This document shows positions 1 through 5,331 of a stretch of DNA of 7,527 bases, piece by piece. Positions within the stretch are counted from its first letter, which is position 1; every line of letters starts with the position of its first letter. Source of the stretch: Deltaproteobacteria bacterium. GTDB taxonomy: Bacteria; Desulfobacterota; Binatia; Binatales; Binataceae. The position numbers were made by a program, and so were the translations under genes. The notes under the pieces are model-generated. The model was not told where the DNA came from and did not search any database. It worked only from the letters and a program-made list of their open reading frames with translations. The DNA is taken from positions 1 through 7,527 of the forward strand of contig DAHZDR010000231.1 in assembly GCA_027403435.1 (NCBI GenBank), written 5' to 3'.

Positions 1-633
1 GCATGCGCGCGGCGCATGGGCCAGCAGTTGCAGCTGATGCGCGGCGTGGAACGCGGCCAGCCCGCCGGCGCTCCATCGCGACGCGAAAAAGTCGCGCAAG
101 CGGCGATAGGCGAACACCCGCTCGATAAAATTTTCGCGCAGACGCGGATCGTTGAGGCGGCCTTCCTCCTCCACCGGCAGATGCGGATAACGCGCCATCA
201 GCGCCTGGGCGAAGAGTCCGCGGCCGTCGCGCACGGGCCGCCCGTTGGCGCCGTGGACGCGCACCCGCATCATTCCGCAACTTGGCGAATCTTTTTTGAG
301 CACGTAGCCCGAAAGCTCTTCGCGCGCGAGCGCGGCGGCGCGCCGCGCGGCGAACTGGCGCATCGCCGCGGTATGGTCCGCGCCGCTCCGGTTGCCGACC
401 AGCCGAATCTCTTCGCCGTCGCGAACCAGCCGGATCGATTCGCGCGGCACGCCCAGGCCCAGCTCGAATTCCGGACAAACCGGCACGAATTCGACGAAAC
501 GGCCAAAGACTTCGGTCAGGAAATCGTTGCGCTTATGGCCGCCGTCGAAGCGCACCGCCTGGCCCAGCAGACAGGCCGAGACGCCGATTCTGAGCGGAGC
601 GCCGCGGACGCTCGAATCCGCCTTTGCCGTCAT
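1..633 (-). CDS. DUF523-DUF1722 protein, TudS/RudS-like desulfidase candidate (3' end outside window)
   Basis: The first 211 residues are present; the gene continues past the left edge. The N-terminal DUF523 (TudS) domain, about residues 14-150, shows SACLLG with Cys21, VCPE with Cys53 and Glu55, and KKDSPSCG with Cys119. In TudS thiouracil desulfurase the equivalent three cysteines hold a [4Fe-4S] cluster and the Glu after CP is implicated in catalysis. From about residue 165 the sequence changes to DUF1722-type (FHAAHQLQLLAHAP near residues 195-208). TudS joined to DUF1722 is the architecture of RudS, described as removing sulfur from 4-thiouridine in tRNA, so a cytosolic tRNA or thiouracil desulfidase role is likely but inferred; E. 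coli YbgA carries a DUF1722 domain. ATG at 633 is the only usual start after the in-frame stop that ends the upstream gene (57-base gap); its Shine-Dalgarno is weak. It is the last visible gene of the minus-strand operon. Confidence 0.88.
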   Translation of the reverse strand, partial: MTAKADSSVRGAPLRIGVSACLLGQAVRFDGGHKRNDFLTEVFGRFVEFVPVCPEFELGLGVPRESIRLVRDGEEIRLVGNRSGADHTAAMRQFAARRAAALAREELSGYVLKKDSPSCGMMRVRVHGANGRPVRDGRGLFAQALMARYPHLPVEEEGRLNDPRLRENFIERVFAYRRLRDFFASRWSAGGLAAFHAAHQLQLLAHAPRAC

Positions 634-690
634 GGCGACGATCGTTCCCGGATGGCAATGCGCGCCGCGGCCGCATGCGGAGCGCCGCGC

Positions 691-1443
691 TCAGGCGAGC
701 GCGTACGGATAACGGCGCGTCAACTCCGGCATGATCAGCCCGGCCTGCGCGACGCGCCGGCCGATCATCGTGAGATAGAGTTCCGCAAGCTCGCCGTTGT
801 CGCGCGCCTTGAGGCCGTAGCGAAGGCAGTCGAAGGTGAAGCCGCTGCCCGCGGGACCGAAGAAATTCGCCGCCATCGGCAGCCATTCGCGCAGCGCCGC
901 GTTGACCCGCTCGGCGCCGAAACCTTCGGCCGCGTCGCGCAGGGCGGCGGCGGCGAACTGGTCGTGATCTTCCTCTTCGTCCAGGATGATTTCCGCGGCG
1001 CGCGCGTGCGGCGCGTAACTCGATTCGCGGTAGTTGACGCCGATCATCAGAAGCCCGGTCACGTCAAGGCTGAGCGACGCCATCAGCAGGCCGAGCGGGT
1101 TGGCGGGGTCTTCGGCAAAGCGGCGCGGCGCCGCGAACGACGGCGATTTCGCCGCCTTCACCATCGAGCGGTCCGCCTGCGCCTCGTTCATCCCGAGTTC
1201 CTCGAGCAGGCGGTAAACCATCCGGGCGTGTTTTTTTTCCTCGGCGAGATTTTTCTTGATCGTCGGGGCCAGCGCCGGATCGTCGATCGCCGCGAGCGCC
1301 CGCTGATAGCCGATCGCGGTCAGCTTTTCGGCGACCGCGTGCGCCGCCAGCAGCCGCGTCAGGGTTTTGGCGTAATGCGGTTCGACGCGCCGCTCGAGCA
1401 GATCGGCCGCTTCAATCGAAGCGGTTGGATAGTGCCGCTTCAT
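691..1443 (-). CDS. PaaA/BoxB-like ferritin-fold di-iron protein
   Basis: The 250-residue helical protein carries a carboxylate-bridged di-iron pattern: Glu39, then Glu69-x-x-His72 (EEKKH), Asp127, and Glu157-x-x-His160 (DEEEDHDQF). The C-terminal part has W-L-P near residue 185, FFG, then YGLKARDN-x-EL. That resembles the GLK-x-R-x-N-x-EL signature of phenylacetyl-CoA epoxidase PaaA and benzoyl-CoA epoxidase BoxB. Those enzymes insert oxygen into CoA-bound aromatic rings; the substrate here is unknown. It is shorter than E. coli PaaA (about 309 residues), and no PaaB, PaaC, PaaD or reductase PaaE lies in the window. The start is well supported: AGGAAAGG stands 7-12 bases before the ATG at 1443. 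It follows the catalytic hydratase by 24 bases, so co-transcription is likely. It could instead be another ferritin-like oxygenase or an RNA-modifying MiaE-type hydroxylase, but the C-terminal signature favours PaaA. Confidence 0.72.
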   Translation of the reverse strand: MKRHYPTASIEAADLLERRVEPHYAKTLTRLLAAHAVAEKLTAIGYQRALAAIDDPALAPTIKKNLAEEKKHARMVYRLLEELGMNEAQADRSMVKAAKSPSFAAPRRFAEDPANPLGLLMASLSLDVTGLLMIGVNYRESSYAPHARAAEIILDEEEDHDQFAAAALRDAAEGFGAERVNAALREWLPMAANFFGPAGSGFTFDCLRYGLKARDNGELAELYLTMIGRRVAQAGLIMPELTRRYPYALA

Positions 1444-1467
1444 CGCGGAGCCTTTCCTCCGCCACAG

Positions 1468-1911
1468 TCAGCTCGCCGGATGGCGCGACGGCAGCATCAC
1501 GCAGGCGCTGCCGAGCGTGGTTTTCTCGCCCTTGGCGTTTTCGAGCCAGATTTCGCAGTCCACCAGATTATGGCCGTTCTCGGAGTATTTTTTGGCGATC
1601 TTGCCCTTGCATACGACCTTCGATCCGGGCTGGTCCATGCCGCGATACTGCACGGAAAGCTTGCGCAGCCATCCGTGCTCGCCGGCGAAATCGGTCATGA
1701 GCTGGCCGAGGAAGGCGTTTTTGAGCGCGCCATGCAGGATTACGCCGGGCAGATTGTTCTTGATCGCGAAATCCTTGTCGTAATGAATCTGATAGAAGTC
1801 GCCGGAAGCGCCGGCGTATTTCACCAGTTGCTGCGTGGTCGGATTCTTTTCGAGCGGCGGAATTTCCTGGCCGACCTCGACGTCTTCGAAATAAGTCTGC
1901 TTGTGCGCCAT
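1468..1911 (-). CDS. MaoC-type hot-dog hydratase/dehydratase, catalytic subunit
   Basis: This 147-residue protein is a single hot-dog domain of the MaoC/R-specific enoyl hydratase group. The hydratase motif YAGASGDFYQIHYDKDFA (residues 32-49) supplies the expected catalytic pair Asp38 and His43. It is followed by the family's loop LPGVILHGALKNAF (about residues 54-67). In known relatives this fold adds water to trans-2-enoyl thioesters or removes it from (R)-3-hydroxyacyl thioesters in the cytosol. The usual Asn-Pro after GD is replaced by Tyr-Gln, a variant I believe occurs in uncharacterised family members. GGGAG lies 8 bases before the ATG at 1911. The gene directly follows a partner hot-dog gene of similar size but without the catalytic His, so the two probably form a heteromer in the manner of mycobacterial HadA-HadB. 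The acyl substrate cannot be told from sequence. Confidence 0.85.
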   Translation of the reverse strand: MAHKQTYFEDVEVGQEIPPLEKNPTTQQLVKYAGASGDFYQIHYDKDFAIKNNLPGVILHGALKNAFLGQLMTDFAGEHGWLRKLSVQYRGMDQPGSKVVCKGKIAKKYSENGHNLVDCEIWLENAKGEKTTLGSACVMLPSRHPAS

Positions 1912-1976
1912 CGCGATTACTCCCGGGATTCCGCGGAAGCGGTTCGTTCGTCGAGTTTAACCAGTCGGCCGCCGTC

Positions 1977-2429
1977 TCAGTAGCGGATCGCGGTCGAGCG
2001 CTGCAACGCGCAGAGCCGGCCAAACTGATTCGTGTAGCTGGTCTCGGTCGTGATAAACACCATCGGCCCAAGCCGGCCCGAACTTTCGCGCAGGTCCGCG
2101 ATTTTGCTCTGCACGGTGATTCGATCGCCCGGCCGGATCGGTTCGAAATATTCCCAGTCCGAACCGCCGTCGAGGCCGCGGAAACTTTCGCCCATGTCGA
2201 GTTTGACGTCGGGAATCGCGGCCGACAGCGAACGGCAGAACGTGGGCGGCGCAATCATGCCGCCGAACCGCGTATGGCGCGCCTCGGCTTCGCTATTGAA
2301 CAGCGGATTGGCGTCGCCAATCGCCTCGGCGAAGCGGCGAATCGCGCCGCGCTCGACCTCGACCGTGCGCGCTTCGCCCGCCTTGCCGATCTGCTGCCGC
2401 GCTGCCTCGGTAACGTATTTGTTCGCCAT
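1977..2429 (-). CDS. FAS1-like/MaoC N-terminal-type hydratase subunit (non-catalytic partner)
   Basis: This 150-residue hot-dog protein matches the N-terminal (MaoC_dehydrat_N, FAS1-like dehydratase) half of fused hydratases. The motif at residues 33-45 reads FAEAIGDANPLFN: Asp39 and Asn41-Pro42 are kept, but the catalytic His is replaced by Phe44. The substrate-channel motif GMIAPPTF (residues 57-64) is typical of this half, as is EYFEPIRPGD further on. In HadAB-type enzymes such a subunit binds substrate and stabilises the catalytic one. The ATG at 2429 sits 6 bases after the stop of the upstream PPOX gene, whose last codons ATGGAGTGA supply a ribosome-binding GGAG, so translation is probably coupled. 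The catalytic half follows 65 bases downstream. The gap is longer than elsewhere in the operon and contains no recognisable gene. Confidence 0.85.
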   Translation of the reverse strand: MANKYVTEAARQQIGKAGEARTVEVERGAIRRFAEAIGDANPLFNSEAEARHTRFGGMIAPPTFCRSLSAAIPDVKLDMGESFRGLDGGSDWEYFEPIRPGDRITVQSKIADLRESSGRLGPMVFITTETSYTNQFGRLCALQRSTAIRY

Positions 2430-2435
2430 CTTTCT

Positions 2436-2942
2436 TCACTCCATGCGCGCGCGGGCGGCCGCGGCGATCTTCGCGTGGTCCCAGCTCGCCCATTTTTCCG
2501 GACGAATCCGAATCACCACGCGCTTGGCGGCCTGCCGCCGGTAACTCTCCGATATTTCCCCGCCCTCCGCGAGGTCGCTCCGGCCCGCCAGGCGCGCCTG
2601 CTTGCGCATCACCTGACGCATCGCGGCCAGCACCGCGTCGGCGCCCTCGACAATCTCCGCCCGGCCGCGAATCATCACGCCCTGTAATTTATCGTACGCC
2701 AGCCCCCGCTCGACCATCACCGCCGCGCGCGGGTCGCGCTGGAGGTTCAACACCTTCTGCGCCTTGCCGAAACTGGTCATGATTATATCGCCGTTGGCGT
2801 CCCGCGCGAAGGACATCGCCACCAGATGGGGGTAGCCGTCGCGATCGAGCGTCGCCAGCGCGGCGTTCATCACGCTCTCGAGAAATTGCGCCATTTCTTC
2901 GGGCGCCATGCGGATTAGTTTACGGGCGTCGATTTTTTCCAC
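2436..2942 (-). CDS. PPOX-class split-barrel FMN/F420-binding protein
   Basis: The 168-residue product is a pyridoxamine 5'-phosphate oxidase-like split beta-barrel. Visible family marks are LATLDRDGYPHLVAMSF (residues 29-45), TSFGKAQKVLNLQRDPRAAVMVE (56-78, the phosphate-binding Lys/Arg strand and the conserved DPR), LQGVMIRGRAEIVE (86-99), and an RIRPEKWASWDH strand near the C-terminus. Members reduce or oxidise small molecules with FMN or F420; which cofactor is used here cannot be decided. True PdxH is longer and carries extra C-terminal motifs, so this is not a PdxH call. The start at 2942 is GTG, with AAGGA only 3-4 bases upstream, so it is not certain; ATG at 2909 (residue 12) is the alternative. 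It heads the minus-strand operon and is divergent from the pterin dehydratase gene. Confidence 0.82.
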   Translation of the reverse strand: MEKIDARKLIRMAPEEMAQFLESVMNAALATLDRDGYPHLVAMSFARDANGDIIMTSFGKAQKVLNLQRDPRAAVMVERGLAYDKLQGVMIRGRAEIVEGADAVLAAMRQVMRKQARLAGRSDLAEGGEISESYRRQAAKRVVIRIRPEKWASWDHAKIAAAARARME

Positions 2943-3044
2943 GATTCCTTGCGGTCTGGGCCAAGCGCTCGCGATGGAGCGGATTCAGCCATCTGGTCTA
3001 ATATATTGATCGGGCGCGCGACAAGCGCGCCGGAGGTTAACGCA
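2943..3044. promoter_or_regulatory. Divergent intergenic region with an AT-rich core
   Basis: These 102 bases separate the start of the minus-strand operon from the plus-strand pterin dehydratase gene, so both promoters should lie here or overlap the gene ends. The only strongly AT-rich patch is around 2998-3010 (CTAATATATTGAT), which contains -10-like TAATAT and TATATT words. I see no good -35 box at 16-18 bases in either direction, so no specific promoter is claimed. The plus gene has a clear GGAGG at 3032-3036. Confidence 0.35.
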
Positions 3045-3338
3045 ATGGCGACGCTGACGGCCGATCAAATCGCCACGGAACTGGCATCGTTGCCCGGATG
3101 GGAATATCGCGAGGGCGCGATCTCCAAGCTGTTCCGCTTCAAGGAGTTCATGGACGGCATCCGCTGCATCGGCCGGATCGCGGAAGCGGCCGAAGCCGCC
3201 GACCACCATCCCGATATTCACGTCAGCTATACGCGCGTGCGGTTCACCTGCTCGACCCATAGCGCCGGCGGCGTGACCGAAAAGGATTTGAAACTGGCGC
3301 GCGAAATCGAGCGCCAGTGCGCCGCGCGCGCCGGCTGA
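3045..3338 (+). CDS. phhB: Pterin-4a-carbinolamine dehydratase (4a-hydroxytetrahydrobiopterin dehydratase)
   Basis: The 97-residue protein has the usual length of PCD/DCoH proteins. The core motif is complete: DHHPDIHVSYTRVRF (residues 53-67) with the catalytic His54-His55-Pro56, then THSAGGVT with the third active-site His72, and the terminal EKDLKLAREIE helix. It dehydrates 4a-hydroxytetrahydropterin to quinonoid dihydropterin in the cytosol. Start choice: ATG at 3045 lies 8 bases after a perfect GGAGG; the reading frame opens earlier (2949), but those codons match nothing in the family. No aromatic amino acid hydroxylase (phhA) is in the window, so the classic phenylalanine-hydroxylase role is not supported by context. 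Some family members have been linked to molybdopterin metabolism, and moa genes lie about 1.3 kb away with ispH between. Confidence 0.93.
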   Translation: MATLTADQIATELASLPGWEYREGAISKLFRFKEFMDGIRCIGRIAEAAEAADHHPDIHVSYTRVRFTCSTHSAGGVTEKDLKLAREIERQCAARAG

Positions 3339-3354
3339 CGGCCGCCGCGGACGG

Positions 3355-3368
3355 GCGGTCTTGACCGC
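3355..3368 (+). other. Small hairpin after the pterin dehydratase gene
   Basis: GCGGTC at 3355-3360 pairs with GACCGC at 3363-3368 across TT, effectively a 5-bp stem with a 4-base loop. It lies 17 bases after the stop of the plus-strand gene. There is no T-run afterwards (TAGGACAAAA follows), so it is a weak terminator candidate only. Confidence 0.2.
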
Positions 3369-3387
3369 TAGGACAAAATGGCCCGGC

Positions 3388-3502
3388 TTAGCGCTTGCGG
3401 GGCAAGAAATGCTGCACGCCTCTCGGGCCTTCGACCGCGATATAGCCGTCCCGCCGTTGCCTCGAGCCGCCAGCGGCGCCCATCCTTCAGGCGAACCGCG
3501 CC
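3388..3502 (-). pseudogene. Possible decayed short reading frame downstream of ispH
   Basis: The 209 bases between the pterin dehydratase stop and the ispH stop contain no intact convincing gene. On the minus strand, two adjoining frames read like pieces of one protein. After a TAG at 3505-3503, one frame gives GAVRLKDGRRWRLEA. A second frame, offset by about one extra base near 3440-3450, gives DGYIAVEGPRGVQHFLPRKR followed by TAA at 3390-3388. The second frame has an ATG at 3483, but GAAGG abuts it too closely for a normal ribosome site. The basic, ordered ending looks more like a real C-terminus than random GC-rich sequence. I do not recognise a family. It may be a frameshifted remnant, an assembly error or chance. 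Confidence 0.25.
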
Positions 3503-3547
3503 CTATGGATCGGCTCGCGCCGCGCGACCGCGATTAGGCTGCGACCG

Positions 3548-4492
3548 TCAAGCGTCGGCGGGCTTGGGCAGCGGAAAGTGAATCCGTTCCTCTTTGATCT
3601 TCATCAACTCGACCGCCGCGCCGCGCTCGGAAAACGCGCCGACTATCTCTTCCACCAGCCACTCCGGCGACGACGCGCTGGCCGTCAGCCCGAGCGCCTT
3701 TGCGCCCGCGACCATCTCCGGCTCGACGTCCGCCAGCGAATCGACCAGATAGGCGCGTCCCCCGCGCATCCGCGCCACTTCCACCATCCGATTCGCATTC
3801 GAACTCTGGCGCGATCCGACCACCAGCACCACGTCGCTCACGTCCACCAGTTCCTTGACCGCGTTTTGCCGATTCTGCGTGGCGTAACAGATGTCGTCGG
3901 TCTTGGGCGTCACCAATGCCGGAAACCGCCGCTTGAGGGTCAGCATGATGTCGCGCGTGTCGTCCACGCTCAGCGTCGTCTGCGTCACCGCCGCGACCGC
4001 CTTCGGGTCGGGAACTTCGACCGTCTCGGCCTCTTCGACCGTGCCCACCAGCAGCATCCGCCCCGGCGCGACGCCCAGCGTGCCCTTGACCTCTTCATGG
4101 CCGGCGTGGCCGATCAGCACCACGGTCATGCCTTCGGCGTCGTAACGCTCGACTTCCAAATGAACTTTCGTCACCAGCGGACAGGTGGCGTCGATCACCC
4201 TGAGTTTGCGTCCGGCCGCCCGCTCCCACTCGCTCGGCGCGACGCCGTGCGCGCTGAAGATCACGCGCTGGCCCTCCGGAACCTCGTCCAGGCTCTCGAC
4301 GAAAATCGCGCCCTCGCGCTCGAGCGCTTCGAGCACGAAGCGGTTATGCACAATCTGATGGCGCACATAAAGCGGACGGCCATACTCGCGCAACGCGCCG
4401 CGCACCGCCTCGACCGCGCGATCGACTCCCGCGCAAAAGCCGCGCGGCTCCGCCAGAATAATTTTTTCAACCGTGGTTTTGCTGGGCAACAT
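3548..4492 (-). CDS. ispH: 4-hydroxy-3-methylbut-2-enyl diphosphate reductase (IspH/LytB)
   Basis: The 314-residue protein is a full-length IspH. It reduces HMBPP to IPP and DMAPP, the last step of the MEP isoprenoid pathway, in the cytosol. The three ligands of its iron-sulfur cluster are visible: Cys20 in EPRGFCAGV, Cys104 in DATCPLV and Cys202 in DDICYATQNRQ. Substrate and proton-relay residues are present too: His49 (IVHN), His82 (SAHG), His132 and Glu134 (GHAGHEEV), Thr173 (QTTLS) and the SSN triad at 230-232 (GSRQSSNANRM). The region normally written GVTAGAS-x-PE reads GLTASASSPE, a mild variation. ATG at 4492 gives the expected N-terminus; no strong Shine-Dalgarno precedes it. The gene starts 130 bases after the moaD-moaE stop and probably has its own promoter there. 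Confidence 0.97.
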   Translation of the reverse strand: MLPSKTTVEKIILAEPRGFCAGVDRAVEAVRGALREYGRPLYVRHQIVHNRFVLEALEREGAIFVESLDEVPEGQRVIFSAHGVAPSEWERAAGRKLRVIDATCPLVTKVHLEVERYDAEGMTVVLIGHAGHEEVKGTLGVAPGRMLLVGTVEEAETVEVPDPKAVAAVTQTTLSVDDTRDIMLTLKRRFPALVTPKTDDICYATQNRQNAVKELVDVSDVVLVVGSRQSSNANRMVEVARMRGGRAYLVDSLADVEPEMVAGAKALGLTASASSPEWLVEEIVGAFSERGAAVELMKIKEERIHFPLPKPADA

Positions 4493-4523
4493 TGATGGAA
4501 ACTCTGTTAAACGATACTGGCCG

Positions 4524-4543
4524 CTCGGTCAATCCCGGTCAAT
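4524..4543 (-). repeat. Tandem 10-bp repeat upstream of ispH
   Basis: Two adjacent 10-base units, CTCGGTCAAT and CCCGGTCAAT on the plus strand, differ at one position. On the coding strand of ispH they read ATTGACCGGG-ATTGACCGAG, starting about 30 bases before the ATG; a related GTTGACGC lies just upstream at 4553-4546. The TTGACC words resemble -35 boxes. The best -10 partners (CAGTAT at 4519-4514, TATCGT at 4516-4511) are poor or badly spaced. Same-face spacing of one helical turn would also suit an operator for a regulator. Confidence 0.4.
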
Positions 4544-4567
4544 ATCGCGTCAACGGCCCGCTCGGCC

Positions 4568-4598
4568 CGATTCGGCACGGCGCGGCCGCGCCGAATCG
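4568..4598. other. Strong inverted repeat between moaD-moaE and ispH
   Basis: CGATTCGGC at 4568-4576 is perfectly complementary to GCCGAATCG at 4590-4598, leaving a 13-base loop. A competing 14-base perfect palindrome, GGCGCGGCCGCGCC, occupies 4579-4592. On the minus strand it lies 24 bases beyond the moaD-moaE stop and could end or stabilise that transcript. No T-run follows, so a classic intrinsic terminator is not shown. Confidence 0.5.
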
Positions 4599-4602
4599 AC
4601 CC

Positions 4603-4618
4603 GCGGAGCCTGCTCCGC
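4603..4618 (-). terminator. GC-rich hairpin just after moaD-moaE
   Basis: GCGGAGC at 4603-4609 pairs with GCTCCGC at 4612-4618, giving a 6-bp stem with a CAGG-type tetraloop on the minus strand. It begins 4 bases after the moaD-moaE stop codon and is followed directly by the larger inverted repeat at 4598-4568. The tandem hairpins suggest transcript 3'-end formation, but the absence of a U-tract keeps this tentative. Confidence 0.35.
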
Positions 4619-4622
4619 CGCG

Positions 4623-5324
4623 TCAGGCGCGCGCATGCGGCGGATGCGAGGTTTGGCATCCGACCCAGATTTCGCCGCCCGCGAAATATTCCTTCTTCCA
4701 GATTGGCACGATCTCCTTCAGCCGATCGATCGCGAAGCGGCAGGCGGCGAAGGCTTCCGCGCGATGCGCCGCCGAAACCGCGATCGCCACCGAAATCTCG
4801 CCGATTTCCACCACGCCAATCCGATGCTGAATCGCGATCCGCACGATTTCGTGCTTGCGGCCGGCCTCATGCGCCAGCTTGCGCATCTCGCTCAGCGCCA
4901 TCGCCTCGTAGGCCTCGTATTCGAGCCGGATCACGCCGCGGCCGGCGTTGCCATTGCGCGTCATTCCGGCGAATGTGACGGTCGCGCCCGCCGACGGATC
5001 GGCGACCGCCGCCTCCAGCGCGCTCACCTCGATCGCCTCACGCCCGATTGAAATCGGCCCCACCCACGGCGCCGCGGCGCCGCCGCTCACCGGCGGAATG
5101 AACGCCACTTCATCCCGATCCCGCGGCCGATAGTCCGCGGCGACGTATTCCTGATTCACGGCGTAGGCGACGCCGTCATGATGGCCGCCCAAGGCGGGAA
5201 ATTCCGCCAGCAGCCGCGCCCAGATTTCGCCGACCGTCGCGCCCGGCGCAAATTCACGCTCCAGTTCGCTGGTCCGCGCCCGTTCGCGCAGCGTCGCGAA
5301 AAGTTTGATCGTCAATCGATTCAT
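4623..5324 (-). CDS. MoaD-MoaE fusion: molybdopterin synthase small and large subunits in one chain
   Basis: The 233-residue chain joins two normally separate proteins. Residues 1-82 are MoaD, a ubiquitin-like sulfur carrier: MNRLTIKLFATLRERA at the start, AVNQEYV in the middle, and EVAFIPPVSGG ending in Gly81-Gly82. After a short linker (AAAPWVG) residues 87-233 are MoaE. It shows FAGMTR (118-123, for FxGxVR), the HRIGVVEIGE strand (167-176), and KEIVPIWKKE with Lys203 and Lys210, spaced like the two active-site lysines of E. coli MoaE. Molybdopterin synthase adds two sulfurs to cPMP using a MoaD C-terminal thiocarboxylate, which here would need cleavage after Gly82, as reported for the mycobacterial MoaX fusion. 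ATG at 5324 matches the MoaD N-terminus and lies 7 bases after the moaB-family stop; an in-frame ATG at 5360 inside that gene adds 12 unrelated residues and is rejected. No MoeB is in the window. Confidence 0.93.
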   Translation of the reverse strand: MNRLTIKLFATLRERARTSELEREFAPGATVGEIWARLLAEFPALGGHHDGVAYAVNQEYVAADYRPRDRDEVAFIPPVSGGAAAPWVGPISIGREAIEVSALEAAVADPSAGATVTFAGMTRNGNAGRGVIRLEYEAYEAMALSEMRKLAHEAGRKHEIVRIAIQHRIGVVEIGEISVAIAVSAAHRAEAFAACRFAIDRLKEIVPIWKKEYFAGGEIWVGCQTSHPPHARA

Positions 5325-5331
5325 CGCGTTT

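Noticed and set aside
16..1983. A 655-codon open frame on the plus strand
   Set aside because: It lies antisense to three well-supported minus-strand genes with clear catalytic motifs and ribosome sites, its Arg/Ala/His-rich product matches no family I know, and it crosses their gaps. It is the kind of stop-poor shadow expected in GC-rich DNA.
2436..2942. PdxH, pyridoxamine 5'-phosphate oxidase proper
   Set aside because: The protein is too short and lacks the C-terminal PdxH signature; it belongs to the wider PPOX split-barrel group.
3378..3581. A 67-codon plus-strand open frame between the pterin dehydratase gene and ispH
   Set aside because: It has no ribosome-binding site, is Arg/Ser/Ala-rich without pattern, and runs into the ispH coding region. 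The minus-strand reading of this stretch looks more protein-like.
3578..4495. A 305-codon open frame on the plus strand
   Set aside because: It is an exact antisense shadow of ispH, which has all three cluster cysteines and active-site residues.
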